A stretch of DNA of 64,000 bases from assembly GCA_944548615.1 (NCBI GenBank), contig OX155961.1, positions 19,118,746-19,182,745 of the forward strand, in the 5' to 3' direction. The notes under the pieces were generated by a model that did not search any database, had not been told where the DNA came from, and was given only the letters and a program-made list of their open reading frames with translations. Positions within the stretch are counted from its first letter, which is position 1. Each line of letters begins with the position of its first letter. Shown in pieces: positions 24,020-34,339 of the stretch. Source of the DNA: Micropterix aruncella (Eukaryota > Arthropoda > Insecta > Lepidoptera > Micropterigidae). Both the position numbers and the translations under genes were made by a program.

Positions 24020-25365
24020 ATGTTATGAGTTAATGGGCCCTTGCTGAGTTGGCCACGAAGACCCATTCTGTTCAGGGTTGGTCACACTGACGGGTCAACA
24101 CTTATCCGACGACCTCCACGCATGAAATGCGAGCCTGGGTAGGACTCTGGCCTTATGGTCCGTTTCCCCTGGGAATCAACCTTCTGGCGCTCCTGGACGG
24201 TCTGCGCACCGTGCGGCGTAAGCCAATCGACTGTGCACTCTGACTAACATATTGAGATGTCAACCACAACGGGCGAACCCGTCACCGCAGGACGTTTTAA
24301 CGATTCATCGTTCTATCGACAGTGCAGTGAGCGTAGAAGACTTTGGACATTACAAATCCGACGTCTAGCTACGCCACAACCCGCAAGAGACCAACGCCTT
24401 TACCGCGAGATAGCCAGTATGTTACTTACTTCCAATTGTGACCAGATTTCTCCGGTCTCTCGATTGGTTCCGAGTTCGAGGTCGCTTGCGCGGTCCTCTC
24501 CCTTACGAAGCGGTGAAACGGTGTACGCCGAATCTATCGCGGACCAAGGCGTCCTTTGCCCGACTCTGAACCGGGATCGGATGGCCAATGGTCATTTCAA
24601 GAGCAGTCGCCGTAAGGTAGGCAACCACCCCCGCTCTATAGGAAACAATACAGTTCCCAGACTCCCCCGACTGCTAGTCGGAGAGCACAATCGATTGCCT
24701 TGCGCCGCTCGGCGGGCAGACAGTCCAGGAGCGCCAGAGGTTTGATTCCCGGGGGAGACTGGTTGACCCAGTGTCCTACCCAGGTTCGCACCCCATGCGT
24801 GGAGGCCATCGGATGGGTGTTGACCCGTGAGTGTGACCGACCCTGAACACATGGGTCATCGTGGCCACCTCATCATGGGCCCGTTAGCTCCCGTTAACTC
24901 TGACTAGCCCGTTAACTCTGACTAACAGTCGGGGGGATCTGGAAGCAGTACTGTTTCCTATAGAGCGTGGGTGGTTGCGGAGCTTACGGCGACTGCTCTT
25001 GAAACGACCATCGGCCATCCGATCCTGGGTGAACAGCCGGGCAAAGGACGCTGTGGTCCGCGATAGATTCGGTGTACAACGTTTCACCGCTTCGTAAGGG
25101 AGAGGACCGCGCAAGCGACCTCGAACTCGTAACCAATCGAGAGACCGGAGTAATCTGGTCACAATTGGAAGTAAGGGCGCGAGTGTCGGCCCGCCGGGTA
25201 ACATTCCTGGCTATCTCGCGGTTATCTTGTGACGTAGCTAGATGGTGGACTGTTTTGTCCCTAAGTCTTCTGCGCTCACTCCAGGTAGATAGAACGACTA
25301 ATCGTTAAACTTCCTGAGGTGACGGGCTCGCCCGTTGTAGTCGACAACCCAAGTTGATGATATTA
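24020..25365 (+). repeat. Family A copy split by an inverted, nested family A copy
   Basis: The outer copy (+) is in two parts, 24020-24249 and about 24916-25365. Between them (about 24250-24915) lies a second copy on the minus strand, with its tail (GATGTCAACCACAACGGGCG) on the left and its head (CATGGGTCATCGTGGCCACC) on the right. The word CTCTGACTAACA occurs at both junctions (24238-24249 and about 24916-24927) but once in the unbroken consensus. This looks like a target-site duplication of about 12 bp. A long, variable duplication without terminal inverted repeats points to retroposition, or to another mechanism giving such duplications. Confidence 0.7.
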
Positions 25366-25579
25366 TGAAGCAACTGAAATGGCTCAATTTAATTTGGAAG
25401 CTTTAAAATAATAAAATACTTCAATGAAGTGTAGTCGGTTATTATATCCCCAATATCACCGCGTAGTAGCAGCAATTCCATGAATTAAGTAAATATTATA
25501 CAGATCATGAAAAAGGCCAACTCAATTATGCGACTTTCCACAATATCGCACCACTCTTATTTTAGTCTATATATAAAAT

Positions 25580-25960
25580 CCACATCATAAAAACGTTATA
25601 GATTGGATTCCAGAACTGGAATACTTACATATGAAATCGAAGACTATCGCGGTTGTTTGACATTATAAATAGGATAGAAAACGAATTTACCGCGTGAAAT
25701 TTGTAGGACCCAAAAGGGGTCCTACAAATTTCACGCGGTAAATTCGTTTTCTATCCTATTTATAATGGAATACTTACCTTGTGAAAGCAGGGAATTTCTT
25801 CGAGGAAGTCCAGCGCAGAGCGACCAAGATGCCAATGGGTTTTAAATACCTAGAATATTCAGAAAGACTCCACAGATTGCAACTACCCACACTCTAGGAT
25901 TGTTGGATTATGGGTGAATTCATTAAGTCGTATAAGATACTCAACGGAGGTTATTAATAC
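25580..25960 (+). pseudogene. LINE C-terminal relic interrupted by a Penelope-derived insertion
   Basis: Right of the insertion the plus strand reads FLEEVQRRATKMPMGFKYLE, then YSERLHRLQLPTL. This matches the QRRATKLI...YxERLxxLxLPTL signature downstream of the reverse transcriptase in many LINEs. It decays into stops afterwards. The fold-back at 25629-25765 sits within the same stretch. Confidence 0.65.
25629..25765. mobile_element. Penelope-derived fold-back with 12-bp target duplication
   Basis: Left arm: CATTATAAATAGGATAGAAA, then ACGAATTTACCGCGTGAAAT, then TTGTAGGACCC. Its exact reverse complement follows after a loop of about 5 bases. Outside stand two copies of TGGAATACTTAC (25617-25628 and 25766-25777). 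The arms are the same inverted flanks found around the Penelope GIY-YIG tail at 29908-30408, but here nothing lies between them. Confidence 0.85.
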
Positions 25961-26315
25961 CCCGAGTGGTCTTTAATCTTTAAGTGGAGCCGGACACGAC
26001 TGTAAAATCAGGAAAACCAATCGATTTTATACCACTTCCATAATAATAATTACAAATTCTAAAATTTTTGTCATTGCTAGATTCATACGCTTGTTAGTAT
26101 TATATGACACCACAATAACTGTTTGTTATGGTGATTTGATATCGGAATCGACGACATCATTGCATGCGTGCGATAAATGGTTTTATAACATGTTTTATAA
26201 TCCGAGGGATCAATTTAATATGATCCTCGATATCCTTTGGTTCCAAGCTGCGCGCAGCTTGGACGTGATGGTCTATATTGTTCTAGGTCTATATTGTTCT
26301 AGGTTTTTCCAACTC
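25961..26315. other. Stretch without a recognised gene
   Basis: A short duplication, ATTGTTCTAGGTCTATATTG, occurs near 26277-26300. The plus-strand frame at 26091-26405 runs into the family A copy and has no known domain. Confidence 0.35.
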
Positions 26316-26319
26316 ATGG

Positions 26320-26880
26320 TTCAGGTCCCATTCGGTAGCTTCCTCGAAGAGGGACTCACCTGGAATGGCCAATGTGAACTCTTCGTCTGTTACCTGCAGT
26401 GGTAGATAGTTGGAATCGGAGGTGAGCCGGGGAACACCTCCGGTGGTACTAGACGGTTTGCGCGTACGTTTTCTAAGAAGCTTTGGTAGTTGTTGACCTG
26501 GCGTGATCTATCCTGAGAAACGCTCCCGTGTGAGCTTGATGAGCAAAGGACGCCTCGGTACGCAATTAACTCGAACTTGAATTACCGCTTACGTCAGGTA
26601 TAGGCCACGCAAGGGATTTTGAATCTGTATTCAGACTGCAGAGTGGCGGGATCTTTCCAAATCTGATAGTAAGGGCGCGAGGATAGCTTGAGTGGTACTT
26701 CCCAGTGCCTCGTAGTATGCCGTTGGACTCCTACGAGAACTGATGGCGTAGTTTTACTGCGGATTGTGTTGTCCACAAAAACTTTACCTTCACTCCATGG
26801 GAGACAAAAGGGCATGATGTCGTTATATCTCCCTGTAGCGACGGATTCGCCTGTAGTAATTGACATCCCCAATGACAATC
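26320..26880 (+). repeat. Dispersed repeat family A, diverged subfamily
   Basis: Shares the layout and many words with family A: GACGGTTTGCGC, AAAGGACGCC, AAATCTGATAGTAAGGGCGC, TTGTCCACAAAAAC and the closing GACGGATTCGCCTGTAGTAA. It resembles the copy at 34340-35450 more than the one at 4990. Confidence 0.65.
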
Positions 26881-28555
26881 TTCAACTATTCATACCACGT
26901 AACAGCCAAGTACCAGGCGACTAGTCTTTACATAGCACTTAAGCTTTTTAATAAATTATCATAAATTAAAGGCGATTTAAAAAAATATATATATACAAGA
27001 TTATATGCTGATATATCCAGGTGTATATGCTTAAAATCAACATGTATGCGCATAACAACATTTTAAAGTACTTTGAAAACAGCATCTTATCTACCAATGT
27101 AATTCGAGTGAGTTTTTTATTATCGATTGTAATAAGAATAAGAATAAATTTATTTTCGAAAGTAATGTTTAAAAAGGTAATTTACAAAGTCTGCCTAACT
27201 AGACCGAAGCCCGTACCAAGGTAGACTCGACTAGGTTACTTGCAAGTTTTGTATTGTGCGTACACTTATCAAAGTATTATTACTGAGAAAAAGAAAAATT
27301 AAAAAAGTAAATAAAATAAATCTAATAACTTTAATAAATAAGTAGTATAAATTTCAAGAGTTATTTTAATAATATCTATTACCTACTTCAAAATCATGTT
27401 GAAAAATAAAAAACATAAAAAATCAAAATATATAGTCTTTTGTTGTTTTTAGAAAAATTTTGGAGTAATTTAATGTAAATAATACTTAGTTAAATTAAGT
27501 AACTCGTGTAATGGTAATCAATACTCTTTAATCTTTAAAGATACTTGGTATCAACTATTCGAAACAGCGATTCTCTTTTCCGAATTTATAGGACAAACTT
27601 ATTAATTGCAATATGCGCTACTGCGTATATCATATTTACGTGTGTGTATATGTGTGATGCCGGTCCGGTCTTCTATCCCGTTTTGATTTGAATATTCATA
27701 AGGTGTTAGAAGTTGGCCACGTCCCGCAATGAAATGCGTCTGTTTTATGATACGCGGTACGTCGGCTTAATGCTGTTTTCGGGAGCGAGGGCGGTGGGTA
27801 CCTACGTCGCGCGCCAAACGGGGAATGGACTTGTCAAGCGGTCATAATTGCGGCGAAATGGAAAATAAACCAACGAATTATGACATAAATTTCGGGATTC
27901 AGACAATCCCGCGCTGATGAATGTAAAGTGGTGTATATTTTTAGATGAGCGAATGTAATTGCACGAGTATATTATGATTAAGGTAAATTAAATGGTAGGT
28001 AGACGCTTTCTGATGGTTAGATTGAACCTTCTAATGGTAGAGTTTGTATTGATTAGGATTAGCTACGAAACAGACTAGCTGGAAAAAAATCTACTCCAAA
28101 AATAAAGCTCCGTCGGCAGTAGGTCTTAAACCTATTCAACGCTTAACATAGTTAAGATCTTTGCCCCTGTCAGCAGTTCTTGCTGGTTTCACGTGCTTTG
28201 GTGGCAATAAAACACGCGATAAACAATTGTGTTCAACAGGGTAGCATATTCAGGCCACAGGTTACAAGGAATTAATTTTATACAATTTCGTCTACTATTT
28301 ATATCAACAGCGTTCCGACTCTCCTCCTTAGGTTTCCTCTCTTTTTCTAGCCGGCCTCCTTACGAGATGATCGTGGCTCTCGTGCCCTCCCTGTCTTTCT
28401 GTACTAAAAAATGTTAGCGCCATGACTCGATCCGATCGCGCGCCTTTCGACGATCCGCCTTACCCGCGGACGATCGCGTCCCGAGCCGCGTACTTGGTTG
28501 CCTATGTCTTCTTTGACCGAATGCAAATATGTATAATGATTTGACTGCGATTTGA
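26881..28555. other. Intergenic stretch with a short shared repeat and GC-richer islands
   Basis: At 27190-27235 the block CTGCCTAACTAGACCGAAGC, then CCGTACCAAGG, is shared with 38345-38395 and with 43735-43850. Islands at 27660-27900 and 28330-28500 are GC-richer than the surroundings and match nothing else here. They could be regulatory, but no evidence decides this. Confidence 0.35.
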
Positions 28556-28559
28556 CCGC

Positions 28560-29110
28560 CCCGGGAGCTAATGGGCCCTTGCTGAGTTGGCCGCGAAGAC
28601 CCATTAGTTCGGGGTCGGTCACACTTACGGGTCAACATTCTGGCGCTCCTGGACGGTATGCGGACCGTGCGGCGTAAGCCAATCGATTGAGTCTGGAAAC
28701 AGTACTGTCTCCTATAGAGCGGGGATAGTTGTTGACCTTACGGCGACTGCTCTTGAAATGAGCATGGGATACCCGATTCCGGTTGAAGAGCCGGACAAAG
28801 GATGCCGTGGTCCGCGATAGATTCGGCAGACACTGCGACCGCGCAAGCGATATTGAACTCATAACAATTCAGGAGACCGGAGTAATGTAGTCGCAACTGG
28901 AAGCAAGAGCGCGGGTGTCGGCAAGCTGGGTAACGTACCTGGCTATCTCGCGGATAAGGCGTTGGCCTCTTACGGGCATATGGTGAAGCTTGACGGTGGA
29001 CTGTTTTGTCTTCTGCGCTCACCTCACGGGAGACAGAACTATCATATTTCGGCAAAACTTCCTCAGGTGACGGGTTCGCCGGTTGTAGTTGACAGCTCTA
29101 GTTGACCCTC
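28560..29110 (+). repeat. Dispersed repeat family A copy with internal deletions
   Basis: Opens GGAGCTAATGGGCCCTTGCT, continues GGCGCTCCTGGACGGTATGC and GGTCCGCGATAGATTCGGC, and closes GACGGGTTCGCCGGTTGTAG. Compared with 4990-5600 the parts just after the head and around 28830 are shortened. Confidence 0.75.
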
Positions 29111-29900
29111 GACAGAAATTCTTTGCGTCCTCCTCGAGGCAGGAGTATGTCGACCTTCCAAGAGCCAATGATCCAGCCCTTTACACGTGGTACCGAAAGC
29201 GAACGGGAAGCTTCGTCATCTCATGTAGGTTTTCGGTGCGATAAGTACTGTGGTCGGCCACACTGGCATTGGCGACGGCACTGTCAGATAATTATTTTAA
29301 GTACCAAACTAACCAATTTTTTTTAATTACATACGCAGATCTTTAATGCACAATAAAATTGTTGAGGCTTAGAGTAATACTATAAACACGCAAAATGAGG
29401 TTTCAATTTCGTAGACATTTATTGCGGTCGGAACGTGACTTATTGACACTCATTTGGGCTTGTCGACGCTCGTGTTTTCCGCGAACTGCTGGCATTGCAC
29501 CCCTTAAAACTTACCTGTCTGTTAGCATTCGTAATCGTTTTTTTCGCTTTCGTTTAAAAAACGACATTGAAAATAAAATACATCCACGTTATGACTGAGA
29601 TATTAAAGCAACGCTGATAAAATATTGAAAATCCTGGCAATACAGCACTTCGTTACCTTTTATTGCTAAAATATATTATTTAGAATTAAAAATGCATCTA
29701 TTACTATCCAGTAGGTAGATTTTAAATTGAATTTTCCTGCTTCTTATATAATTGATGTATTTATAATGAGATTCCGTTGCGCATTATGGCCTTGGAAAGG
29801 TTATTTTAAAAACAAATGATTCGGGAAATTAAGAATAATTAAATTAAGATTAATGAAACAAATTTACAAAAAAAACTATTTTTCCACTTAACAATCGCAC
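29111..29900. other. Stretch without a recognised gene
   Basis: Mostly AT-rich. The frames at 29102-29326 and 29395-29598 show no recognisable domain. Confidence 0.35.
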
Positions 29901-29907
29901 CAGTGTA

Positions 29908-30408
29908 TAAAATCGAAGACTATCGCGGTTGTTTGACATTATAAATAGGATAGAAAACTACCGCGTGAAATTTGTAGGACCCGACGTTTCGGAACAAGGA
30001 ACAATTGTTCCTTGGAACAAGGAACAATTCTACTTTCCTCGCATGATCCGGGAAGCCATTGAAATAAGAAGAACTCCGAACTTCAATAGAGACGACGGCT
30101 ACAAACTCTCTTCTACGTGGAACCCTCTTCTTAAAATGTTCCCGCCGCCGAACGCCGAACGCAAAGACGTAAAACAGGATACAGTGAGTGTTGTGTGCAA
30201 GACGGATTTTCAAAATTCCTGCGCTCCGAGTCCGGCCCCCCACCACCGTTATAACCTACGCAGTGGGGGCAGCGGTTTGCGGCCTACCCGCAAAACAACG
30301 GACTGACAGCTCTTCAATCTACCCTAGACAACGGCGGCTGCAACGTCACCGAAACGTCGGGTCCTACAAATTTCACGCGGTAAATTCGTTTTCTATCCTA
30401 TTTATAAC
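29908..30408 (+). mobile_element. Penelope-like element fragment: GIY-YIG tail between inverted flanks
   Basis: The open frame at 29929-30306 carries the end of a Penelope-type C-terminal endonuclease region: MIREAIEIRRTPNFNRDDGY, then KLSSTWNPLL. It matches the REAxEIxK...FNRxxGxxLS...W motif after the GIY-YIG core. The GIY-YIG core and the reverse transcriptase are absent. The frame is flanked by inverted copies of a segment of about 60 bp (ATTATAAATAGGATAGAAAA ... GTAGGACCCGACGTTTCGG), the kind of inverted terminal arrangement known for Penelope elements. The left arm lacks a few bases (GAATTT) present in the right arm. CACCGAAACGTC near 30350 recalls hammerhead-ribozyme cores reported in these elements, but the CTGATGA box is not seen. 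Confidence 0.75.
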
Positions 30409-30868
30409 GCATCAGTGTAGTTATTAGAATAGACCAGCTCCGTCCTAAAGAGAAAGAAGCTATATTTTTTCTGTCTTCTGCTGCATCGCTGGAATAAAGG
30501 AGACTGAAGAGGCGCACAGAGGCAATTCTCTCGGACTAATTACTCTGAAGACAGTACACGTCGCTTTTCTAATTACTCTCTGGGCGCACTCTATTAACTA
30601 TGCATGAGGGCGGGGCGTGTCGATAAACCGGCATTCGTTACACCTCAAAGCGGCCTTTCGTGTTTAATAGAGGACACTCACCGCAACATATACGTGCCCT
30701 ACTGTTTTTATTTATCATGTCTTCAGGAAATATTGTAGAATATAGCGTGTCGCAGTTATTTGTGAAAATATCTTTTGTGAGCAAATGCGATCGCCAAGAA
30801 AAAACATGGAATAAATTTTGTATCAATACTATTTCTTAAATGCGTAGTGCAGAGTTTGGTTACTCTAG
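30409..30868. other. Stretch without a recognised gene
   Basis: No shared repeat or domain was recognised. A minus-strand frame at 30638-30826 is short and unsupported. Confidence 0.35.
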
Positions 30869-30870
30869 AT

Positions 30871-31560
30871 CAGTGGTGGGCAAACTTTTTCCACGAGGGG
30901 CCAGAAAAATAAAATAAATTTCACGTGGAACCATCTGGAGTGAATATAACTAAAAATGTGTTTTGTTTTGAAAAAATGTATTTTGTTTTCTTTATTATTT
31001 ATTATGAAAGTTACAGATAGGTGTACTATGAAAAAGAAACTGCTTAATTTAATTACTTGTACTTAAAGGCCGTGGTCTGATAGTAGGTTTATGTGAAACA
31101 TGGAACTGCTTTTGATTGGCCATGATGTCCTCATAAGCGGGTTCGAGCTGAGACGATGGTATTTTTAACAGTGAACATAGATGTTTGTCAGTTAGCCTGC
31201 TTCGAAGATTGTTTTTCGCATCTTAATTTTATTTTTATTTTCTTATGGATAACTTACAGCCAATAATTTTGTAGTGAACAAAAATATGAAGGTTAGAGCC
31301 ATTTACAAGTTACCACTGATAATGACAATAATAATGTGAATTTAGAACTGATATTAAGCATAAAGGAGATATTAAACAAGAAGATACTAAATTGTACAGT
31401 AGAAAACATTTTGACAACTGTAATAAAAGAAGAAAATGCTAAGCCTGGTCATCACAATACCGCCCTACAACCTGCTTCCTTATAGTATCTATATTCGTGA
31501 AAAGGGGGTCAATATCAATGTCAGCATTCAGGGTGTTGAAAGTTTCGCATACCCTTATAA
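30871..31560 (-). mobile_element. hAT transposon end with transposase C-terminal relic
   Basis: The terminus is CAGTGGTGGGCAAACTTTTT, then CCACGAGGGGCCA, preceded by CTCTAGAT, which fits the preferred hAT target NTCTAGAN. On the minus strand at about 31065-31215 the frame reads KNNLRSRLTDKHLCSLLKI and continues to QKQFHVSH. This is the C-terminal end of Charlie/Buster-like hAT transposases (NLRSRLTDxHLxxLLRI). Further upstream, at about 31440-31560 on the same strand, FNTLNADIDIDPLFTNID may be another piece. The remainder is broken, and a LINE fragment lies to the right. Confidence 0.7.
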
Positions 31561-31584
31561 AATACATTTAATAGTAAACTTAAC

Positions 31585-32345
31585 TTCAATACTCATATCG
31601 AGCTAATGACTTCCAAATGTTACCAGTTGCTGGGATTCATTTGGAGGGTAACAAAGCCTTTCAAGGATTTCCGCGTTGTTATGCTCCTGTTTACATCGCT
31701 TGTCCGGAGTAGATTGGAGTTTGGCAGCGTGATTTGGAATCCATGTTATGAACAATATGTTTCTGACATTGAAAGAGTTCAGAAAACGGTTCTGAGGTGG
31801 ATGCGTTTTAAATTCTTTCACGAAATAGAATTCGCCGATTACAACGCCCAAACTCACTTTTTTAAATGTCAATCTCTGAAGACGAGACGTACTCTTACAG
31901 ATCTTCTCCTCATTAATTCACTCTTTACCCATAAACTCGACTGCCCTGATCTGCTCAGTTGTTTCCCGCTGAACGTTCCGTCGACCCACAGAACTCGTCG
32001 TTGTGATGTCTTCCGCCCGCCGCATTGTTCAACCAATAACGCTCTATTCTCGCCGGTGCCCCGTATAATGCACTCATATGTGAAAATTGTAAATTGCTTT
32101 GATGGTATGCTTCTTAGTGAATCACAATTCAAGCAACTCGCCTCTGCAAAAATAACGGACTGAAAAAAAAAACACCAAACTGAAATTAAAATAAAATATT
32201 TAAGGTATTAGAAGGGTATTACAAAATAGGTAAATTATCAATAAGTAGAAAAAGTTTTTAGATTTATATCAAATAACTTAATGTAATATTATCTCTAGTA
32301 CGTAAGACTGATGTAAATCTGTTGTTTTTTCAAATAAAAAGAAAG
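31585..32345 (+). pseudogene. LINE reverse-transcriptase C-terminal fragment with 3' tail
   Basis: The uninterrupted frame from about 31585 to 32163 (about 190 codons) shows YQLLGFIWRVTKPFKDF, LVRSRLEFGSVIWNPCYEQY, RVQKTVLRWMRFKF, SLKTRRTLTDLLLINSL and NVPSTHRTRRCDVF. This is the standard region after the palm in Jockey/R1-like LINEs (LVRSxLEYGSVVWxP...IQ). The palm is missing. A GA-rich tract (AAAGAGAGAAAGAGAGAAAG) closes the 3' region near 32340-32365. It belongs to a different LINE family from the copies at 10402 and 22431. Confidence 0.8.
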
Positions 32346-32365
32346 AGAGAAAGAGAGAAAGAGAA

Positions 32366-32690
32366 AATAAGAATCACGCCTGTATTTGGTTTTAAAGCCA
32401 GGTACAAGAAGGAGTGCCCTATTTCTAAATGCCCGGTTAGAAGTGCTGAGAGATATTTAAGATAGTAGTTCAGGATAATCAATCGAGCCATTTAAAATTC
32501 GTAGTAAAAGTGAGATGTCAGCTATGTTTCGTCGCAAAGCCAATGGCAGCAAATGATGGCGGATACAAAGAGAATAGTAGTCTGGATAATAGCGAAGAAC
32601 GTTTGTTCGCAAATGTACGACAATGCAAACATTGCCATAACTTTCTAGGCATGAGCAATAAGCTTTGAGCAGTGCTTTATAAAAATGTTT
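32366..32690 (-). pseudogene. LINE C-terminal relic on the minus strand
   Basis: Read on the minus strand it gives HLLPLALRRNIADISLLLRI, then LNGSIDYPELLS, a stop, and NRAFRNRALLLVPGF. This is the ...LxxRRxxADxxFLxKILNGxIDxPELL... segment of LINE reverse transcriptases. It lies tail to tail with the plus-strand LINE at its left, separated by the GA-rich tract. Confidence 0.65.
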
Positions 32691-32912
32691 TTTTGTTGAA
32701 TTTAAGAAAAGCTGTTTGAAATGAGTGCTTCACTGCAACACAATAATTTCCAGCTGTTATTCAGGCGGGACTTTCTCCGAGTCTACGTTGAAAGGCATTA
32801 AGAAAACGTCTAAAAATTGTTGAATATTTAAATAAATCCTGAAACATGGCTTCAAACTATTTGTGAAGTTTTATCAAAATTTAATTGAATTCATTAAATT
32901 TGTTTTCACATA

Positions 32913-33345
32913 ATGGTGATAAAAATTTTAATCATAGAAAGTGGGTTAACTTGCCTTTCTCCATATAATTATAAAATATATCATATCATATCATACTGTC
33001 AAAATTACCATACACGCGGTAATTCCCTTTTATGCGTACCCCGAACAAGACTGGCAAAAGTACAGAAGAGCTACTTATACCTTAGCATTAAATTCTACAA
33101 TTTACTCCCTACCACTATCAAACAACTGGAGGACAAACAATTTAAAAAAAACATTAAGGAGATGCTGATAGGCCACCCTTTCTATAATCTGACCGAATTC
33201 GAGGGCCATGACTTTGCAAATATTGTACCAATTTGAATGATAATTATATATGTACTTCTAGTATTTAAATTTAAGATTTAGCTTTAGTTTGATTATTTAA
33301 CAAATTACTTACTACTTTGGATGTTACTATGTACAGTTTTTGTAC
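32913..33345 (+). pseudogene. LINE C-terminal fragment, relative of 10402-11362
   Basis: The frame to 33236 shows YHTRGNSLLCVPRTRLAKVQ, then KSYLYLSIKFYNLLP and QFKKNIKEMLIGHPFYNL. This is the HxTR...RLxKVQxSFxxxxxxxYNxLP block found in the other CR1/Jockey-like fragments. Only the last third is left, and upstream it dissolves into ATCAT repeats. Confidence 0.7.
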
Positions 33346-33348
33346 GTA

Positions 33349-33450
33349 TATTACATTACATTACATTACATTACATTGGTAACCAAGGTAATGTAATGTA
33401 ATGGTAAACAATGTAATGTAATGTAATGTAATGTAATGTAATGTAATGTA
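33349..33450. repeat. Inverted pentanucleotide arrays, (TTACA)n facing (TGTAA)n
   Basis: ATTACATTACATTACATTAC is followed by TTGGTAACCAAGGTAA and then by TGTAATGTAATGTAATGTAA. The two arrays are reverse complements around a TTGGTAACCAA palindrome, so the stretch can fold into a long hairpin. Confidence 0.85.
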
Positions 33451-33547
33451 AAAATGAAATATTTTCATTTATAGAGTAAGATTCAACAAACTATAAAGAT
33501 TTTAGATAATAAATTGAATTGTATTGAATTATTAATACTTATTATTA

Positions 33548-33710
33548 TCTATACTAATATTATAAAGAGGTATTTATAAAAATATTACAAAAACAGTTAG
33601 TTACAAAAACATTCTCTTAGCCTAATATTTCAAAATTAATTGAACAGTTTTCCAATTTACTTTCTAACTCGGAAAGAGATTCAGAAATGATAGTTTGTGG
33701 TTTACCACCT
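33548..33710 (+). mobile_element. Helitron 5'-end fragment
   Basis: TCTATACTAATATTATAAAG followed by AGGT, preceded by AT, repeats the 5' end of the Helitron at 15711. No 3' hairpin plus CTRR end was found, so it is truncated and the right border is a guess. Confidence 0.55.
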
Positions 33711-34335
33711 TACTAGGAATAACCTGTATCGAGGTGGTACCAACAGAAATCGTATATTGCCTGCCGAAAGAGCATGATATATCCGCTTTTAGGTTTTTAT
33801 TTTATTTTACTATTAAATTTCTAAAATTTAATATAACATTTATAGTAAAAATATTTGTAGTTTCTACAAATATGTATCCCCCCCCCCACCCCTTTAATTA
33901 AACCGCCAAATATTTTTGGGGGCAGTTGGTGGATTGGTTGGGCGGCGGTATATAAAGAAACTTTGTTGCATAACAACTCTTTCGAGTCAAGGATGGGGGG
34001 GGGGGGGGGTGGGCAACTGGGCAAGAGGCGGCCAGTTGCCTTAATGAAATTGCGGGCGAGATTCTGGGCGGCTGGCGGCCATCTGCACGCGATTGCCCGA
34101 TGCATATTTCACCAACTTTCAGCGCGGCCGGGCTTTCTTACGGCCCTCGCGCGGTTTTTTAGCCTACGGATATGCAACCGCCGTCTTATTTGCACTGGGA
34201 AGCGGTGGATGCAATATGCAGAGGGTGAGCGCGAGCCGCGGCAAATAGGACGAATGGTGCAAGTAGACAACTTTATACGGGTCTCTGATATTGGCTGGGT
34301 ATTGATTTTGGTGTATTGAGATAAGTCACGAACGG
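33711..34335. other. Stretch with C/G homopolymers and a GC-rich island
   Basis: A C run at about 33880-33892 and a G run at about 33995-34009 flank a TATATAAAG at 33950-33958. The GC-rich part (34010-34250) has open frames on both strands without domains. Confidence 0.35.
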
Positions 34336-34339
34336 GTCG

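Noticed and set aside
24257..24745. Plus-strand open frame of 162 codons
   Set aside because: It falls in the nested, inverted family A copy. The frame is not kept in other copies and no domain is seen.
31603..32132. Minus-strand frames of 87-89 codons
   Set aside because: Opposite an intact LINE C-terminal frame with clear motifs.
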